Positions 16,417 to 24,997 of a stretch of 55,703 nt of DNA are shown piece by piece. The stretch lies in NCBI RefSeq assembly GCF_002921135.1, contig NZ_PQVJ01000060.1, positions 1 through 55,703 on the forward strand. The letters are read 5' to 3'. This DNA comes from Avibacterium gallinarum (GTDB lineage: Bacteria > Pseudomonadota > Gammaproteobacteria > Enterobacterales > Pasteurellaceae). Made by a program: the position numbers and the translations under genes. The notes below the pieces were generated by a model. The model saw only the letters and a program-made list of their open reading frames with translations. It did not search any database and was not told the DNA's origin. Positions within the stretch are counted from its first letter, which is position 1, and every line of letters begins with the position of its first letter.

Positions 16417-16638
16417 TTATGAAAGACTGGCTAAATAAGCCTTAACGCTGCTTTCTGGATAACGGCTACAAGTGCCAAATTTCACGCGTTTTAATTTGCC
16501 AGCACGAACAAGGCGATCGACAGTGGAACGTGAGCCAATGCCCCGCTCGGTGAGTTCTTTTTGTGTGTAGAATTTTTCAATTGGTTGATTTTCCATAACT
16601 TCCCCTTTAGTGTGATAGTGATATGGTTCTAGGTTCAC
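16417..16638 (-). CDS. AlpA-like transcriptional regulator
   Basis: The 73-residue frame carries a MerR/excisionase-type helix-turn-helix: FYTQKELTERGIGSRSTVDR, then KLKRVKFGTCSRYPESSVKA. AlpA-type proteins control excision and satellite gene expression and are a signature of Gram-negative phage-inducible islands. A shorter start at MENQPIEKFYTQ (16596) is possible and well spaced from an AGGGGA box. Five TGGTAAGTT repeats stand just upstream. Confidence 0.75.
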   Translation of the reverse strand: MNLEPYHYHTKGEVMENQPIEKFYTQKELTERGIGSRSTVDRLVRAGKLKRVKFGTCSRYPESSVKAYLASLS

Positions 16639-16691
16639 CCTCGTAAGTCTTGGGCTTGGTGGGGATTATGGCGAAAATGGATTTTGATCGG

Positions 16692-16812
16692 TGGTAAGTT
16701 ACCAAAAGCTTTTGGTAAGTTTTCCCATTATTATGCTGAAGCCTTATGCGGTCTAGGCTGGCGGAATTTTGGTAAGTTTTTAAAATTCTGGTAAGTTTTG
16801 GGCTGGTAAGTT
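16692..16812. promoter_or_regulatory. Five TGGTAAGTT direct repeats upstream of alpA
   Basis: TGGTAAGTT occurs at 16692, 16713, 16770, 16789 and 16804, all in the same orientation. The first two flank the perfect 16-bp palindrome ACCAAAAGCTTTTGGT (16701-16716). The array fills the gap between alpA and the next upstream gene, so it is probably the binding region of an island regulator controlling the main operon. Confidence 0.65.
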
Positions 16813-16821
16813 TCAGGCAAT

Positions 16822-16843
16822 AAAAAAGGCGGTTAATCCGCCT
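16822..16843 (-). terminator. Terminator of the 344-aa protein gene
   Basis: On the minus strand AGGCGG-ATTAA-CCGCCT is followed by a T run. The stop codon of the gene lies within the loop. It separates that transcript from the alpA operon. Confidence 0.75.
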
Positions 16844-17867
16844 GTTGTGTTTCTAGTCCCATTGCTTCTTTTAATCTTCTTTTTATGGTTTCCTCCGATC
16901 TTTCTTTGGTTTCGGGTGCGTTTAAAATGCGGGTAATTTCTTCCGTAATCTCCCCATAAATCGCACTTTGATTAATCCCATTGGCTTTTAGGTATTTTGC
17001 CGTGCCAGCTCTAAAATCAGGTTTAGTGATGATATTTGCCAATGCATTAATCATTAATAAATGCGTTTCTCTTTCGGTGGGGTTGTATTTTTCTTCTTTT
17101 GCTAAAACATCTTTATTTTGTATTTGTAGAATGTTGCCTTGCGCTCGTTTTAATTGTTCGTTCTCCGCTTCAAGCTCTTTTATCCGTGCATTTGCTGTGT
17201 CTAGCTTTAAATCTAAATCCTTGAGATTGTAATTACAGTCAGGGTTTTTGATTTTGTTAATTAGTATCTCTAAGGATTTTCTAGTAAGGATCAGATCATC
17301 AATATTTATCGGCTGATACTCTATAAAATCAATATAAAAAGAACCAATCGCATCAGTATATCTTTTGAAGTTTATTTTTTCTACCACTTGTGACCGGTCA
17401 TAATCAATAAAAGGCGCAAAAAGAGACTTAATATATACAATGTTTTTTTCTAACTTTAATCTTTCATCACCAGCATAAGTATGAGATGAGAAGATAGAAA
17501 AAATACCAGATATTTGTACTTCTTTAATAGCTATTCTATTATTAAATTTTCTTATTTCATTATCTTTTGCCAGTTTGTTTTTAAATGTAAAAAGTCTATT
17601 AGAAATGTTAATTGAGTGTATGTCAGTTATATTGTCTATCTCTTCATTTCTGTTTAATATAACCACTCCGCAGGCTAGATTTTTTCTAAATCTAGCTTGT
17701 TCTATTGTTGAGAAATTTGCTGTATCTATATGTAATAATGGCTGCCCCTCTCGGGTCATCTCTATGAAGTCATTTAAAGAAAAAGTGATGCTTGTTGCGT
17801 CTTTTAAAAATTTTATGGCTTCATTTACTGAAAATGTAGCTTTTGGCGGTATAGTTAATGCTTCCAC
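16833..17867 (-). CDS. Island hypothetical protein, 344 aa
   Basis: Translation appears to start at GTG, with AGGGG six bases upstream. No catalytic motif is recognised. The N-terminal 220 residues are mixed alpha/beta, residues about 220-245 form a short coiled coil (NARIKELEAENEQLKRAQ), and the C-terminal 70 residues resemble a helical domain found at the ends of other phage-island proteins. The central part is distinctly more AT-rich than its neighbours. It has its own terminator and lies apart from the alpA operon, as accessory or cargo genes of satellites often do; a defence role is possible but unproven. Confidence 0.6.
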   Translation of the reverse strand: MEALTIPPKATFSVNEAIKFLKDATSITFSLNDFIEMTREGQPLLHIDTANFSTIEQARFRKNLACGVVILNRNEEIDNITDIHSINISNRLFTFKNKLAKDNEIRKFNNRIAIKEVQISGIFSIFSSHTYAGDERLKLEKNIVYIKSLFAPFIDYDRSQVVEKINFKRYTDAIGSFYIDFIEYQPINIDDLILTRKSLEILINKIKNPDCNYNLKDLDLKLDTANARIKELEAENEQLKRAQGNILQIQNKDVLAKEEKYNPTERETHLLMINALANIITKPDFRAGTAKYLKANGINQSAIYGEITEEITRILNAPETKERSEETIKRRLKEAMGLETQQAD

Positions 17868-18228
17868 AAAACGCCCCTATACGTTGCCCTATTTGTTGGT
17901 GGAAGTGCAACAGGAAAGCAAATAGGGTTACTTTCTTTTCAATGCGGTTAATTACGCCGTATCTAGTTGCACTTTATTCTGTGATTATTATTTAGGCTGA
18001 TTATATAAAATTATACTCACTGAATATAATTATATGCCGCAAGTATAATTTCATATAATCTTGCTTCTCCGTGCGTCATTATACGCCTACATAAATCAAA
18101 AGCCAATCATTTAACTGTGGTTTTATACAGTAAATAAAAAGCCCCACCAAAAGGCAAGGCTTTCTAATCAGTAAATTTAGTATTGGTTCTTATTGCGTAA
18201 GAGGTTATAAGCCAATTTAAAACAAAAA
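17868..18228. other. Intergenic region upstream of the 344-aa gene
   Basis: About 360 bp without a gene. It contains CCCTATTT/AAATAGGG arms (about 17888-17926), a very AT-rich stretch with an AATTATACT/AGTATAATT inverted repeat (about 18010-18052), and the brnTA terminator. It probably holds the promoter of the 344-aa gene. Confidence 0.45.
18138..18163 (-). terminator. Terminator after brnTA
   Basis: AAAGCC and GGCTTT pair across a 14-base loop, with a T run on the minus strand. It ends the brnT-brnA transcript. Confidence 0.55.
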
Positions 18229-18441
18229 TCACCACGCTATTTTTGGCTTGCGTTTTTGCTCTACGCAATCTTTTAAATATAAATTGATAAGCGTTTGATA
18301 AGGCAGCCCCGTATCGTTAGAAAGCCCCTTAAAATAATCAATCGTGTCATCTTCTATTCTGATTGTAATCACTTTCTTTTCTTTTAAATTACGTGCGTAA
18401 GGGTTTTTAATCCCTTGGCTGAAGTCATATTCATTTTTCAT
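18229..18441 (-). CDS. brnA: BrnA-type antitoxin
   Basis: The 70-residue protein has the ribbon-helix-helix pattern of BrnA: KKVITIRIEDDTIDYFKGLS, then GLPYQTLINLYLKDC. BrnA neutralises the ribonuclease BrnT and represses the operon. The start overlaps the brnT stop by 4 bp (ATGA). In the island it could stabilise the element or act in phage response. Confidence 0.85.
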   Translation of the reverse strand: MKNEYDFSQGIKNPYARNLKEKKVITIRIEDDTIDYFKGLSNDTGLPYQTLINLYLKDCVEQKRKPKIAW

Positions 18442-18725
18442 CTTTTCCCCCTGTATTGGCTTTCTTCTCGCTTCGTTGCTTTTCTTGCTGAAATAATCCT
18501 AATGTTCTCATCACGCTCACAATGCACAACAACAAGAATATTGCTTTTCTCGCTTTTGCCTAACAAAATAAAACGCTCTTCAAAATAGGAATGCTCGGGA
18601 TCTGGAATTAATAACGCATTATCATCATAAAAAACCGTTACCGCTTCACTAAATGCAACGCCGTGTTTCTTTTCGTTAGTCTCTGCTTTCAAGCTATCCC
18701 ACTCAAAGCCAGCAATAGAAAACAT
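18438..18725 (-). CDS. brnT: BrnT-type ribonuclease toxin
   Basis: The core FEWDSLKAETNEKKHGVAFS, the DPEHSYFEERFILLG segment and the end RIISARKATKREESQY are diagnostic of BrnT, a RelE-fold ribonuclease. I start at the ATG giving MFSIAGFEWD, with AGGG six bases upstream; the longer frame adds a hydrophobic stretch that the family lacks. The product is 95 residues. The order toxin-then-antitoxin is typical for this family. Confidence 0.85.
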   Translation of the reverse strand: MFSIAGFEWDSLKAETNEKKHGVAFSEAVTVFYDDNALLIPDPEHSYFEERFILLGKSEKSNILVVVHCERDENIRIISARKATKREESQYRGKR

Positions 18726-18858
18726 AATCAGCCCTAAAAAACATAAAAGTAAATACATTATATTTACAACCAACCCAAAAGCAACTAAAGAAATTACTTT
18801 TTCGCACTTGCCATACTGCCTATTTCGCCTAAATTTCCACCACTTCCACCAAATTCCG

Positions 18859-18963
18859 TAGACGCAAAGCCCCTTTTATAGACGCAGTAGACGCACCTTG
18901 TTTTGTAACTTATTGATATTATTATATTTTATACAAGTGCATCTATGCGTCTATGCGTCTACG
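18859..18963. repeat. TAGACGC iteron cluster, right (second candidate origin)
   Basis: TAGACGC occurs at 18859, 18879 and 18888. After a roughly 50-bp AT-rich spacer two inverted copies follow at 18947 and 18955. The last 17 bp match 8112-8128 in inverted orientation and 18879-18894 matches 8209-8224 directly, so the island carries two related iteron regions, one near each end. Weak AGACGC copies occur again at 20521-20537. Confidence 0.6.
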
Positions 18964-19014
18964 GTTTTTTCTCGCACATGTAAAAAAATTTTATTGGCAA
19001 AAAACGAACAAAAA

Positions 19015-19038
19015 AAAGCCAATCATTAGATCGGCTTT
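19015..19038 (-). terminator. Integrase gene terminator
   Basis: AAAGCC (with AAT/GAT imperfect extension) and GGCTTT form a stem followed by T residues on the minus strand, 20 bp after the integrase stop. Confidence 0.6.
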
Positions 19039-19057
19039 AAAGTTTTTTGTGGTGAAA

Positions 19058-20308
19058 TTAAACAAAAGGCTTCGGCGCAATACTTTCTAAATAATCGCCC
19101 CAATCTTGCAACATTCCAGCTCGTTGCTCTAAATACTTCGCTTTATTGTAAATATCCCTTATGCGGTCTTTTCCCTTATGCGATAAGGCTTTTTCTATCC
19201 AATCTGCATTATAATCACGTTCATTCAGTGAAGTGCTAATTAAGTGCCTTATTCCGTGTGTGGTTAGCTTCCCTTTGCCAAGGGTTTTAATTATCGCCTT
19301 TCGCATTGCCTCGATTGTAATATGCCCCGATTTCGCTGTAACACTAGGAAAGACAAAATCACTACTTAAACTAAGTGCGGTGCTAATTTCTCGCATTTTC
19401 TGCAATACCGCCATAGCTTGCCGTGATAGGGTGACAATATGTAACCGTCCGCCCTTTAAGTTCTTATTGCCTTTCTGCACGCGATACGCCCAAAGGTTTT
19501 CACTAAAATCTATATCTGCCCACTTCGCCCCCGCTATCTCTGATGGTCGTCCACCAGTTAAAAGCACCAATAGCACCGCATAGAAAGAAAACGGACTAAA
19601 GCGATTGTTCTCTTTGGCTTGGTAAAATGCTGTGATAAAGCTCTCTAGCTCTTGCGGCTCTATGGTGTTCATTCCTTGCGGTGTCGGCTTGGTGAACTCC
19701 TTGCCAATCTTCGCAAGGTTATTTGTGGGGATAATCCCACGGTGAAGCGCATAAGTCATTACTTCGTTAATCTTCGTAATCACCTTTGAAAGCTCGGTAA
19801 ACTTTCCTGCCACTTCTAACGGCTTAAGGGCATTAATCGCCATTAATGGCGTGATTTCTGTAATAGGATAATTGCCAATAGTGGGAAAGATATGCCGCTG
19901 AAAACGCTTTAAAGTATCTTGTGCGGTACGCTCTGAAAAATCGGGCTTTAGCTTCCTGTCTTCAAACCAGTTTAACGCCACTTTCTCAAAGGTGTTATTT
20001 AACGCATTGGCTTGCAGTTGGCTTTGCTGTTGCTCATAGTCTTTTGGATCGATGCCTTGCGCTAATAAGGCTTGATACTCATCACGCTTAGCCCGAGCTT
20101 GCGCAAGTGTGATAGTGGGATAATTGCCAATGGTCTTATTGGTGCGCTTCTTCGTGTATGGTTTTGCATATTTAAAAAGCCAAGTTTTCGTCCCTGATAA
20201 CTCAATTTGCAAATAAAGCCCACCACCATCAGAAAGGGAAATCACTTTCTCCCCTGTCTTTGCCTTTTTTATTTGTGTGTCAGTAAGTTGCTGCGTTTTT
20301 CTTGCCAT
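19058..20308 (-). CDS. int: P4-type tyrosine integrase
   Basis: The 416-residue protein has the N-terminal DUF4102 domain (LTDTQIKKAKTGEKVISLSD, then GGLYLQI and TIGNYPTITLAQAR) and a C-terminal phage integrase domain. Catalytic residues are visible: Arg in TGGRPSEIAG, HGIRH (about 351-355), SHK His (377) and the nucleophile Tyr in IYNKAKY (387). Enzymes of this type recombine at tRNA 3' ends. The gene starts about 310 bp from the selC copy it presumably uses. Inverted TTTCTAGTACAA elements lie just upstream of the start, suggesting autoregulation. Confidence 0.93.
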   Translation of the reverse strand: MARKTQQLTDTQIKKAKTGEKVISLSDGGGLYLQIELSGTKTWLFKYAKPYTKKRTNKTIGNYPTITLAQARAKRDEYQALLAQGIDPKDYEQQQSQLQANALNNTFEKVALNWFEDRKLKPDFSERTAQDTLKRFQRHIFPTIGNYPITEITPLMAINALKPLEVAGKFTELSKVITKINEVMTYALHRGIIPTNNLAKIGKEFTKPTPQGMNTIEPQELESFITAFYQAKENNRFSPFSFYAVLLVLLTGGRPSEIAGAKWADIDFSENLWAYRVQKGNKNLKGGRLHIVTLSRQAMAVLQKMREISTALSLSSDFVFPSVTAKSGHITIEAMRKAIIKTLGKGKLTTHGIRHLISTSLNERDYNADWIEKALSHKGKDRIRDIYNKAKYLEQRAGMLQDWGDYLESIAPKPFV

Positions 20309-20616
20309 AGTACTAATCCTTAAAAAGAAATTGTACTAGAGAAAATCAAACCATAATCATCATAAAATACGATTATAACTTAATGAATATAAACGATTTT
20401 TATCTTAATTGTACTAGAAATCAAAGCACTAAGATTTTCCATTCTGGGAGTAAATTCAAGAAAGCGCTATTTTCTAGTACAATTTCTAGTACAATTATAT
20501 TGCGTTACAGAGATTTACGAAGACGCAATCAGACGCATACAATATCGCCAAAGGCTAGATTTTACAAGGATTTTTGAAGCAGTGGAATTTATGTAGAAGC
20601 GCGCAGAACAGTGGAT
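20309..20616. other. Right-end non-coding region of the island
   Basis: About 308 bp between integrase and selC. It holds inverted arm-like units at 20329-20340 and 20407-20419, the 32-bp direct repeat at 20467-20498, and two AGACGC sequences near 20521-20537. I see no gene. Confidence 0.55.
20467..20498. repeat. 32-bp terminal direct repeat, right copy
   Basis: Identical to 7747-7778 and containing two tandem TTTCTAGTACAA units. It lies 118 bp inside the tRNA boundary. Together with the left copy it forms a symmetrical pair that fits integrase or excisionase arm sites. Confidence 0.65.
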
Positions 20617-20640
20617 TGGCGGAAGACAATGGGAGTTGAA
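20617..20640. repeat. attR within the selC 3' end
   Basis: The last 24 bp of tRNA-Sec with its encoded CCA are repeated (with one base missing) at 7677-7699. The tRNA gene stays intact at this end, so integration did not destroy selC. Confidence 0.85.
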
Positions 20641-20711
20641 CCCACCCAAGATTGCTGGCAACCTTAACAGGATTTGAAGTCCTGCCGTTTCACCGGAAAC
20701 GCCTATCTTCC
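20617..20711 (-). tRNA. selC: tRNA-Sec (anticodon TCA)
   Basis: The minus strand reads GGAAGATAGGCG at the 5' end and closes with TCTTCCGCCA, giving a 95-nt RNA with the long acceptor/T arms and long variable arm of selenocysteine tRNA. The anticodon loop ACTTCAAAT contains UCA. The CCA is encoded. It is divergent from selA-selB, which encode its selenylating enzyme and dedicated elongation factor. Confidence 0.97.
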
Positions 20712-20877
20712 GAAAGTGTGTTCACTTTAAAGGAAATCGGCTGATTATTCAAGGTGTTGCTAGGGAAATTTAGTCAATACGGTACACTTGATAAGTTAGG
20801 GCTGAATTTTCAACAAAAAAACAGTATGATTAAGGCTAATTTTCCTAGAATGGCATAAATGAAAATAGGACAGCACA

Positions 20878-22263
20878 ATGAATAGCCTATTCCAACAACT
20901 TCCTTCCATTGATAAATTGCTAAAGCAGCCTGAAATTGCGTCTTTGATCGCAGAATTTGGGCGTAGTGCGGTGGTGAAAATTTGCCGCAGTTTGCTTGAA
21001 AATGCACGCGCTGAAATAAAAAATACGCAAAAAATACCGCACTTTTTTCACGATAATTCCACGCTAATCACGGAAATTCAACAACAATTACAAACCCAGC
21101 AGCAAGTGAAAATTCAGCCTGTGCATAACTTAACAGGTACAGTGCTGCATACTAATTTAGGGCGCGCATTGTGGGCGAATGCCGCACAGCAAGCAGCGTT
21201 ATTGGCGATGCAAGAGAATGTGGCATTGGAATATGATTTGGCGGAAGGCAAGCGTAGCCATCGAGATAATTATATTTGTGAATTATTATGTGAACTCACG
21301 GGGGCGGAAGCCGCTTGCGTGGTGAACAACAATGCAGCAGCGGTATTGCTGATGTTAGCCACCTTTGCGTCAGGCAAAGAAGTGGTGATTTCGCGTGGTG
21401 AACTTATTGAGATTGGCGGTTCATTCCGTATTCCAGATATTATGCAGCAAGCAGGTTGTAAACTGGTGGAAGTGGGAACAACAAATCGCACCCATTTGGC
21501 GGATTATCGCAGTGCGATCAACGAAAATACAGCCTTTTTAATGAAGGTTCACAGCAGCAATTATCAAATTTGTGGCTTTACACATTCTGTCAGCGAGGCG
21601 AAATTAGCACAACTTGGCAAGGAAATGAATGTGCCTGTGATGACTGACTTAGGCAGCGGTGCATTAGTCGATCTCAGCCAATATGGTTTGCCTGCTGAAC
21701 CCACTGTACAGGAAAAATGGCAGCAAGGTGTGGATTTAATCTCATTTTCTGGGGATAAATTGCTAGGCGGTCCACAGGCTGGCATTATTGTTGGGAAAAA
21801 AGATTTTATTGATCAACTGCAATCTCACCCACTGAAACGGGCATTGCGTTGCGATAAAGTGATTTTAGCGGGCTTAGAGGCGACCTTGCGTTTATATCTT
21901 CAGCCTGAAAAATTAGCGGAAAAGCTCACCAGTTTGCATTTGCTCACCCAACCTGTGTCAGCATTACGCCAGCAAGCAGAAATACTCAAAGTGCGGTTGG
22001 AAAATCAGTTAAATTTTGCCTATACAATCCGCGTGGAAGAAAGCCAAGCACAGATTGGCAGTGGCGCGCAGCCTTTAGCAAAAATTCCCTCTGTGGCGGT
22101 AACCCTTGAAGAAAAAAACTCGCAAAAATTGACCGCACTTATCCAGCGCTTCAAACAACTTCCTCAACCAATTATTGGTCGAGTGGAACAAAATAAACTT
22201 TGGCTCGATTTGCGTAGCCTTGCGAATTTTGAGCGCCTACTAAATACCTTGGAGCAACTATGA
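20878..22263 (+). CDS. selA: L-seryl-tRNA(Sec) selenium transferase
   Basis: SelA converts Ser-tRNA(Sec) to Sec-tRNA(Sec) with selenophosphate. The 461 residues include [29 protein letters not shown] and the PLP lysine motif [18 protein letters not shown] precedes the ATG. The gene is divergent from selC and overlaps selB by 4 bp (ATGA), so selA-selB form a coupled operon. Confidence 0.96.
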   Translation: MNSLFQQLPSIDKLLKQPEIASLIAEFGRSAVVKICRSLLENARAEIKNTQKIPHFFHDNSTLITEIQQQLQTQQQVKIQPVHNLTGTVLHTNLGRALWANAAQQAALLAMQENVALEYDLAEGKRSHRDNYICELLCELTGAEAACVVNNNAAAVLLMLATFASGKEVVISRGELIEIGGSFRIPDIMQQAGCKLVEVGTTNRTHLADYRSAINENTAFLMKVHSSNYQICGFTHSVSEAKLAQLGKEMNVPVMTDLGSGALVDLSQYGLPAEPTVQEKWQQGVDLISFSGDKLLGGPQAGIIVGKKDFIDQLQSHPLKRALRCDKVILAGLEATLRLYLQPEKLAEKLTSLHLLTQPVSALRQQAEILKVRLENQLNFAYTIRVEESQAQIGSGAQPLAKIPSVAVTLEEKNSQKLTALIQRFKQLPQPIIGRVEQNKLWLDLRSLANFERLLNTLEQL

Positions 22264-24119
22264 TTATTGTTACCTCAGGCCACGTTGATCACGGCAAAAC
22301 CGCATTGCTACGGGCTTTAACAGGCACGAATGCCGATCGCCTACCAGAAGAAAAAAAACGTGGAATGACCATTGATTTGGGCTATGCCTATTTGCCGTTG
22401 CAAGAGAAAACACTCGGTTTTATTGATGTCCCCGGCCACGAAAAATTTCTTTATAATATGCTAGCCGGCTTAGGTGGCGTACATTACGCCATGTTGATTG
22501 TCGCGGCAGATGAAGGCATTCAACCACAAACAGCGGAACATTTAGCCATTTTGCGTTTATTGCATTTTGAGCAAATCATTGTGGTAATGACAAAAGCGGA
22601 TAAAGTCAGCGAATCGCAAATTAATGAAGTAAAACAATCGCTTATTCAGCAATATCCATTCTTAGCAGAAAGCCCATTTTTTATTACTTCAGCCCAAACA
22701 GGGCAAGGCATTGCAGAATTACAACATTATTTAGCCAATTTGCCTGAACTGGCAGACCGCAACAAACCTTTCCGTTATGCCATTGACCGAATTTTTACCA
22801 TTAAAGGGGCTGGAACGGTGGTAACAGGCACGGCTTTTAGGGGACAGGTTGCAATCAATGATGCGCTTTATCTTTCCACTGGGCAAAAAGTACGCGTGAA
22901 GAATATCCACAGCCAAGATAGTCAAGCCGAACTTGGTGAAGCGGGACAGCGATTGGCGTTAAATATTCAAACGGAGGTTTCACGAGAGGCGATTCAGCGT
23001 GGGGATTGGCTTTTTTCTCAACCACCACTCTCGCCAACGGATCGGATTACTATTGAAGTCGAGGCTGCGCAAAACTTGCAAGAAAGCCAAGCAGTGCATA
23101 TTTATCACGCAGCCTCTCGCACCACGGGAAAACTCACATTATTACAAGCTAAGCAGCTTGCCCCGCAACAAAAAGCCTTGGCAGAGCTAATTTTGCAAGA
23201 ACCGCTATTTTTAACCTATGGCGATAAATTAATTTTACGCACAGGCGATGCAAAATCCTTATTGGCGGGCGGTAAAGTTGTCGAAATCCATTCACCAAAA
23301 CGTTATAAACGTACCGAAGTGCGGTTGAATTTTTTACAAAATTTACTCACCGCACAGTATTCCGCTCAACGCTTGAGCGACTATTTACAGTATCGTCCTA
23401 TGCAGCTGGCTGAATTGGCTTGGCTAGAACAAATGGAAGAAGCCCAACTCAGCGCGTTGATTGCCGATAATCAGGCGCTGGCTTGGCAAAGTTGGGCGTT
23501 TAACCAAGACTATCAACAAAGGCAATCCGATAAACTTATTGAAACCTTGGCAAATTATCATCAACAACAGCCAGACCAACTGGGATTAAGCAAAGCGCGT
23601 TTATATCGCATTGCGACCATTAATCAGCCTGAAACCTTGATTTATCATTTTATTGAAAAGATTTTGGAGCAAAATAAAATTCAGCAAACGCGCGGCTGGT
23701 TACATCTTCCTGAGCATAAAATTCGTTTTACTGCTAAAGAACAAGCCTTATGGCAAAAAGTGCTAGCTCACTTTGAGCAACAACAAGGACAAGCCCTTTG
23801 GGTACGCGATCTAGCTAATTTGCTCGATCTTGAAGAAAGTGAAATGCGCAACTTTCTCTACAAAGCAGGCAAACTAGGCTATCTCACCCCCATCGTGCGT
23901 GATCGTTTTATGCTCACCGAAACTCTTTATGCTTATGCTCGCTGGATCAAAGCATTTATTCTGCAACAGGGGGAGATTTCCGTTAATCAGCTACGTGATG
24001 AATTGCAATGGGGAAGAAAAATGACGGTGCAATTAATGGAATATTTCGATCGATGCGGATTCTTACGCCGTAAAGGTAATGTACATTTATTGCGTGATAG
24101 GGATTTGTTTGATTTGTAA
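22260..24119 (+). CDS. selB: Selenocysteine-specific elongation factor
   Basis: SelB brings Sec-tRNA to UGA codons followed by a SECIS element. G-motifs are [16 protein letters not shown] and MTKADK in the N-terminal GTPase domain. Two beta-barrel domains follow, and the C-terminal third consists of winged-helix repeats that bind SECIS RNA (e.g. [20 protein letters not shown]). The length of 619 is normal. It ends at a USS-pair terminator shared with convergent cysE. Confidence 0.96.
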   Translation: MIIVTSGHVDHGKTALLRALTGTNADRLPEEKKRGMTIDLGYAYLPLQEKTLGFIDVPGHEKFLYNMLAGLGGVHYAMLIVAADEGIQPQTAEHLAILRLLHFEQIIVVMTKADKVSESQINEVKQSLIQQYPFLAESPFFITSAQTGQGIAELQHYLANLPELADRNKPFRYAIDRIFTIKGAGTVVTGTAFRGQVAINDALYLSTGQKVRVKNIHSQDSQAELGEAGQRLALNIQTEVSREAIQRGDWLFSQPPLSPTDRITIEVEAAQNLQESQAVHIYHAASRTTGKLTLLQAKQLAPQQKALAELILQEPLFLTYGDKLILRTGDAKSLLAGGKVVEIHSPKRYKRTEVRLNFLQNLLTAQYSAQRLSDYLQYRPMQLAELAWLEQMEEAQLSALIADNQALAWQSWAFNQDYQQRQSDKLIETLANYHQQQPDQLGLSKARLYRIATINQPETLIYHFIEKILEQNKIQQTRGWLHLPEHKIRFTAKEQALWQKVLAHFEQQQGQALWVRDLANLLDLEESEMRNFLYKAGKLGYLTPIVRDRFMLTETLYAYARWIKAFILQQGEISVNQLRDELQWGRKMTVQLMEYFDRCGFLRRKGNVHLLRDRDLFDL

Positions 24120-24128
24120 TTCACGGAA

Positions 24129-24176
24129 AAAACAAGTGCGGTGGAAAATCTCTAAATTTTTCACCGCACTTTTGTT
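24129..24176. terminator. USS-pair terminator between selB and cysE
   Basis: AAAACAAGTGCGGTGGAAAA faces TTTTTCACCGCACTTTTGTT across a short loop. It ends selB on the plus strand and cysE on the minus strand. Confidence 0.8.
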
Positions 24177-24198
24177 TTTATTCTGTAAAAAGCAGAAA

Positions 24199-24996
24199 TT
24201 AGATATTTACATTGAATTTATCGTCAATAAAGCATTGATCCATTTCAAAAGCTGGCTTGGCAGCTTTGTCTTTGCCGATGGCTTTTGATGGCACGCCTGC
24301 TACGGTGGTGTATTCTGGCACGGCTTGCAACACCACAGAATTTGCGCCGATTTTGGCGTAACGGCCAATTTCAATATTGCCGAGAATTTTTGCGCCCGCG
24401 CCAATCATCACACCCTCACGCACTTTCGGGTGGCGGTCGCCAGATTCTTTTCCTGTTCCGCCAAGGGTAACGCCTTGCAAAATGGATACATCATTTTCAA
24501 TCACAGAGGTTTCGCCCACCACAATGCCTGTGGCGTGGTCGAACATAATGCCACAGCCAATTTTTGCCGCAGGGTGAATATCCACATCAAAGGCAACAGA
24601 GATTTCATTTTGTAAATAAATCGCTAACGCCTTACGGTTGCGCTGCCATAAATAATGGGTGATGCGGTAGCTTTGTAAGGCGTGAAAGCCTTTTAAATAA
24701 AGCAACGGCGTTGTCCATAATTCCACCGCAGGATCTCGTTGGCGCACTGCACGAATATCACAAGCAGCGCTGCCGATAATATCAGGCTCAACTTGATAGG
24801 CTTCTTCAATAATTTCACGCAGGGCAATGGCTGGCATAATGGGATTGGCTAATTTATTCGCCAAAATATAGCTCAACGCATTGCCAAGATTTTGATGTTT
24901 AAGAATGGTGGAATGAAAAAAGCTGGCGAGCATTGGCTCACATTCTGCTAATTCTTTTGCTTCTTGATGGAGTAATTTCCAAACTTCAGCAGGCAT
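24199..24996 (-). CDS. cysE: Serine acetyltransferase
   Basis: CysE makes O-acetylserine, the first step of cysteine synthesis. The N-terminal helical domain (ECEPMLASFFHSTILKHQNL) is followed by a left-handed beta-helix with HPAAKIGCGIMFDHATGIVV and GGTGKESGDRHPKVREGVMI. I start at the ATG giving MPAEVWKLLHQEAKE, two bases beyond the gpsA stop and preceded by AAGGAG; an upstream start would overlap gpsA. The product is 265 residues. The order gpsA-cysE is as in E. coli. Confidence 0.95.
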   Translation of the reverse strand: MPAEVWKLLHQEAKELAECEPMLASFFHSTILKHQNLGNALSYILANKLANPIMPAIALREIIEEAYQVEPDIIGSAACDIRAVRQRDPAVELWTTPLLYLKGFHALQSYRITHYLWQRNRKALAIYLQNEISVAFDVDIHPAAKIGCGIMFDHATGIVVGETSVIENDVSILQGVTLGGTGKESGDRHPKVREGVMIGAGAKILGNIEIGRYAKIGANSVVLQAVPEYTTVAGVPSKAIGKDKAAKPAFEMDQCFIDDKFNVNI

Positions 24997-24997
24997 T

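Larger units (their letters stand above)
7677..20640. mobile_element. Integrated phage-satellite-like island in selC (PICI/P4 type)
   Basis: A 12.9-kb element is bounded by direct repeats of the tRNA-Sec 3' end. The integrase gene lies beside the tRNA, and all genes read on the minus strand. Recognisable functions are integrase, AlpA-like regulator, Rha, AntA, terminase-small-subunit-like protein, Icd-like protein, DUF927 helicase and BrnTA. No capsid, portal, tail, large terminase or lysis gene is visible, and no conjugation gene. This is the gene set described for Gram-negative phage-inducible chromosomal islands and P4-like satellites. Several USS copies inside it indicate long residence in this family. 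Confidence 0.8.

Noticed and set aside
7677-20640. Complete prophage or conjugative element
   Set aside because: No capsid, portal, tail, large terminase, lysis, relaxase or type IV secretion genes can be seen.
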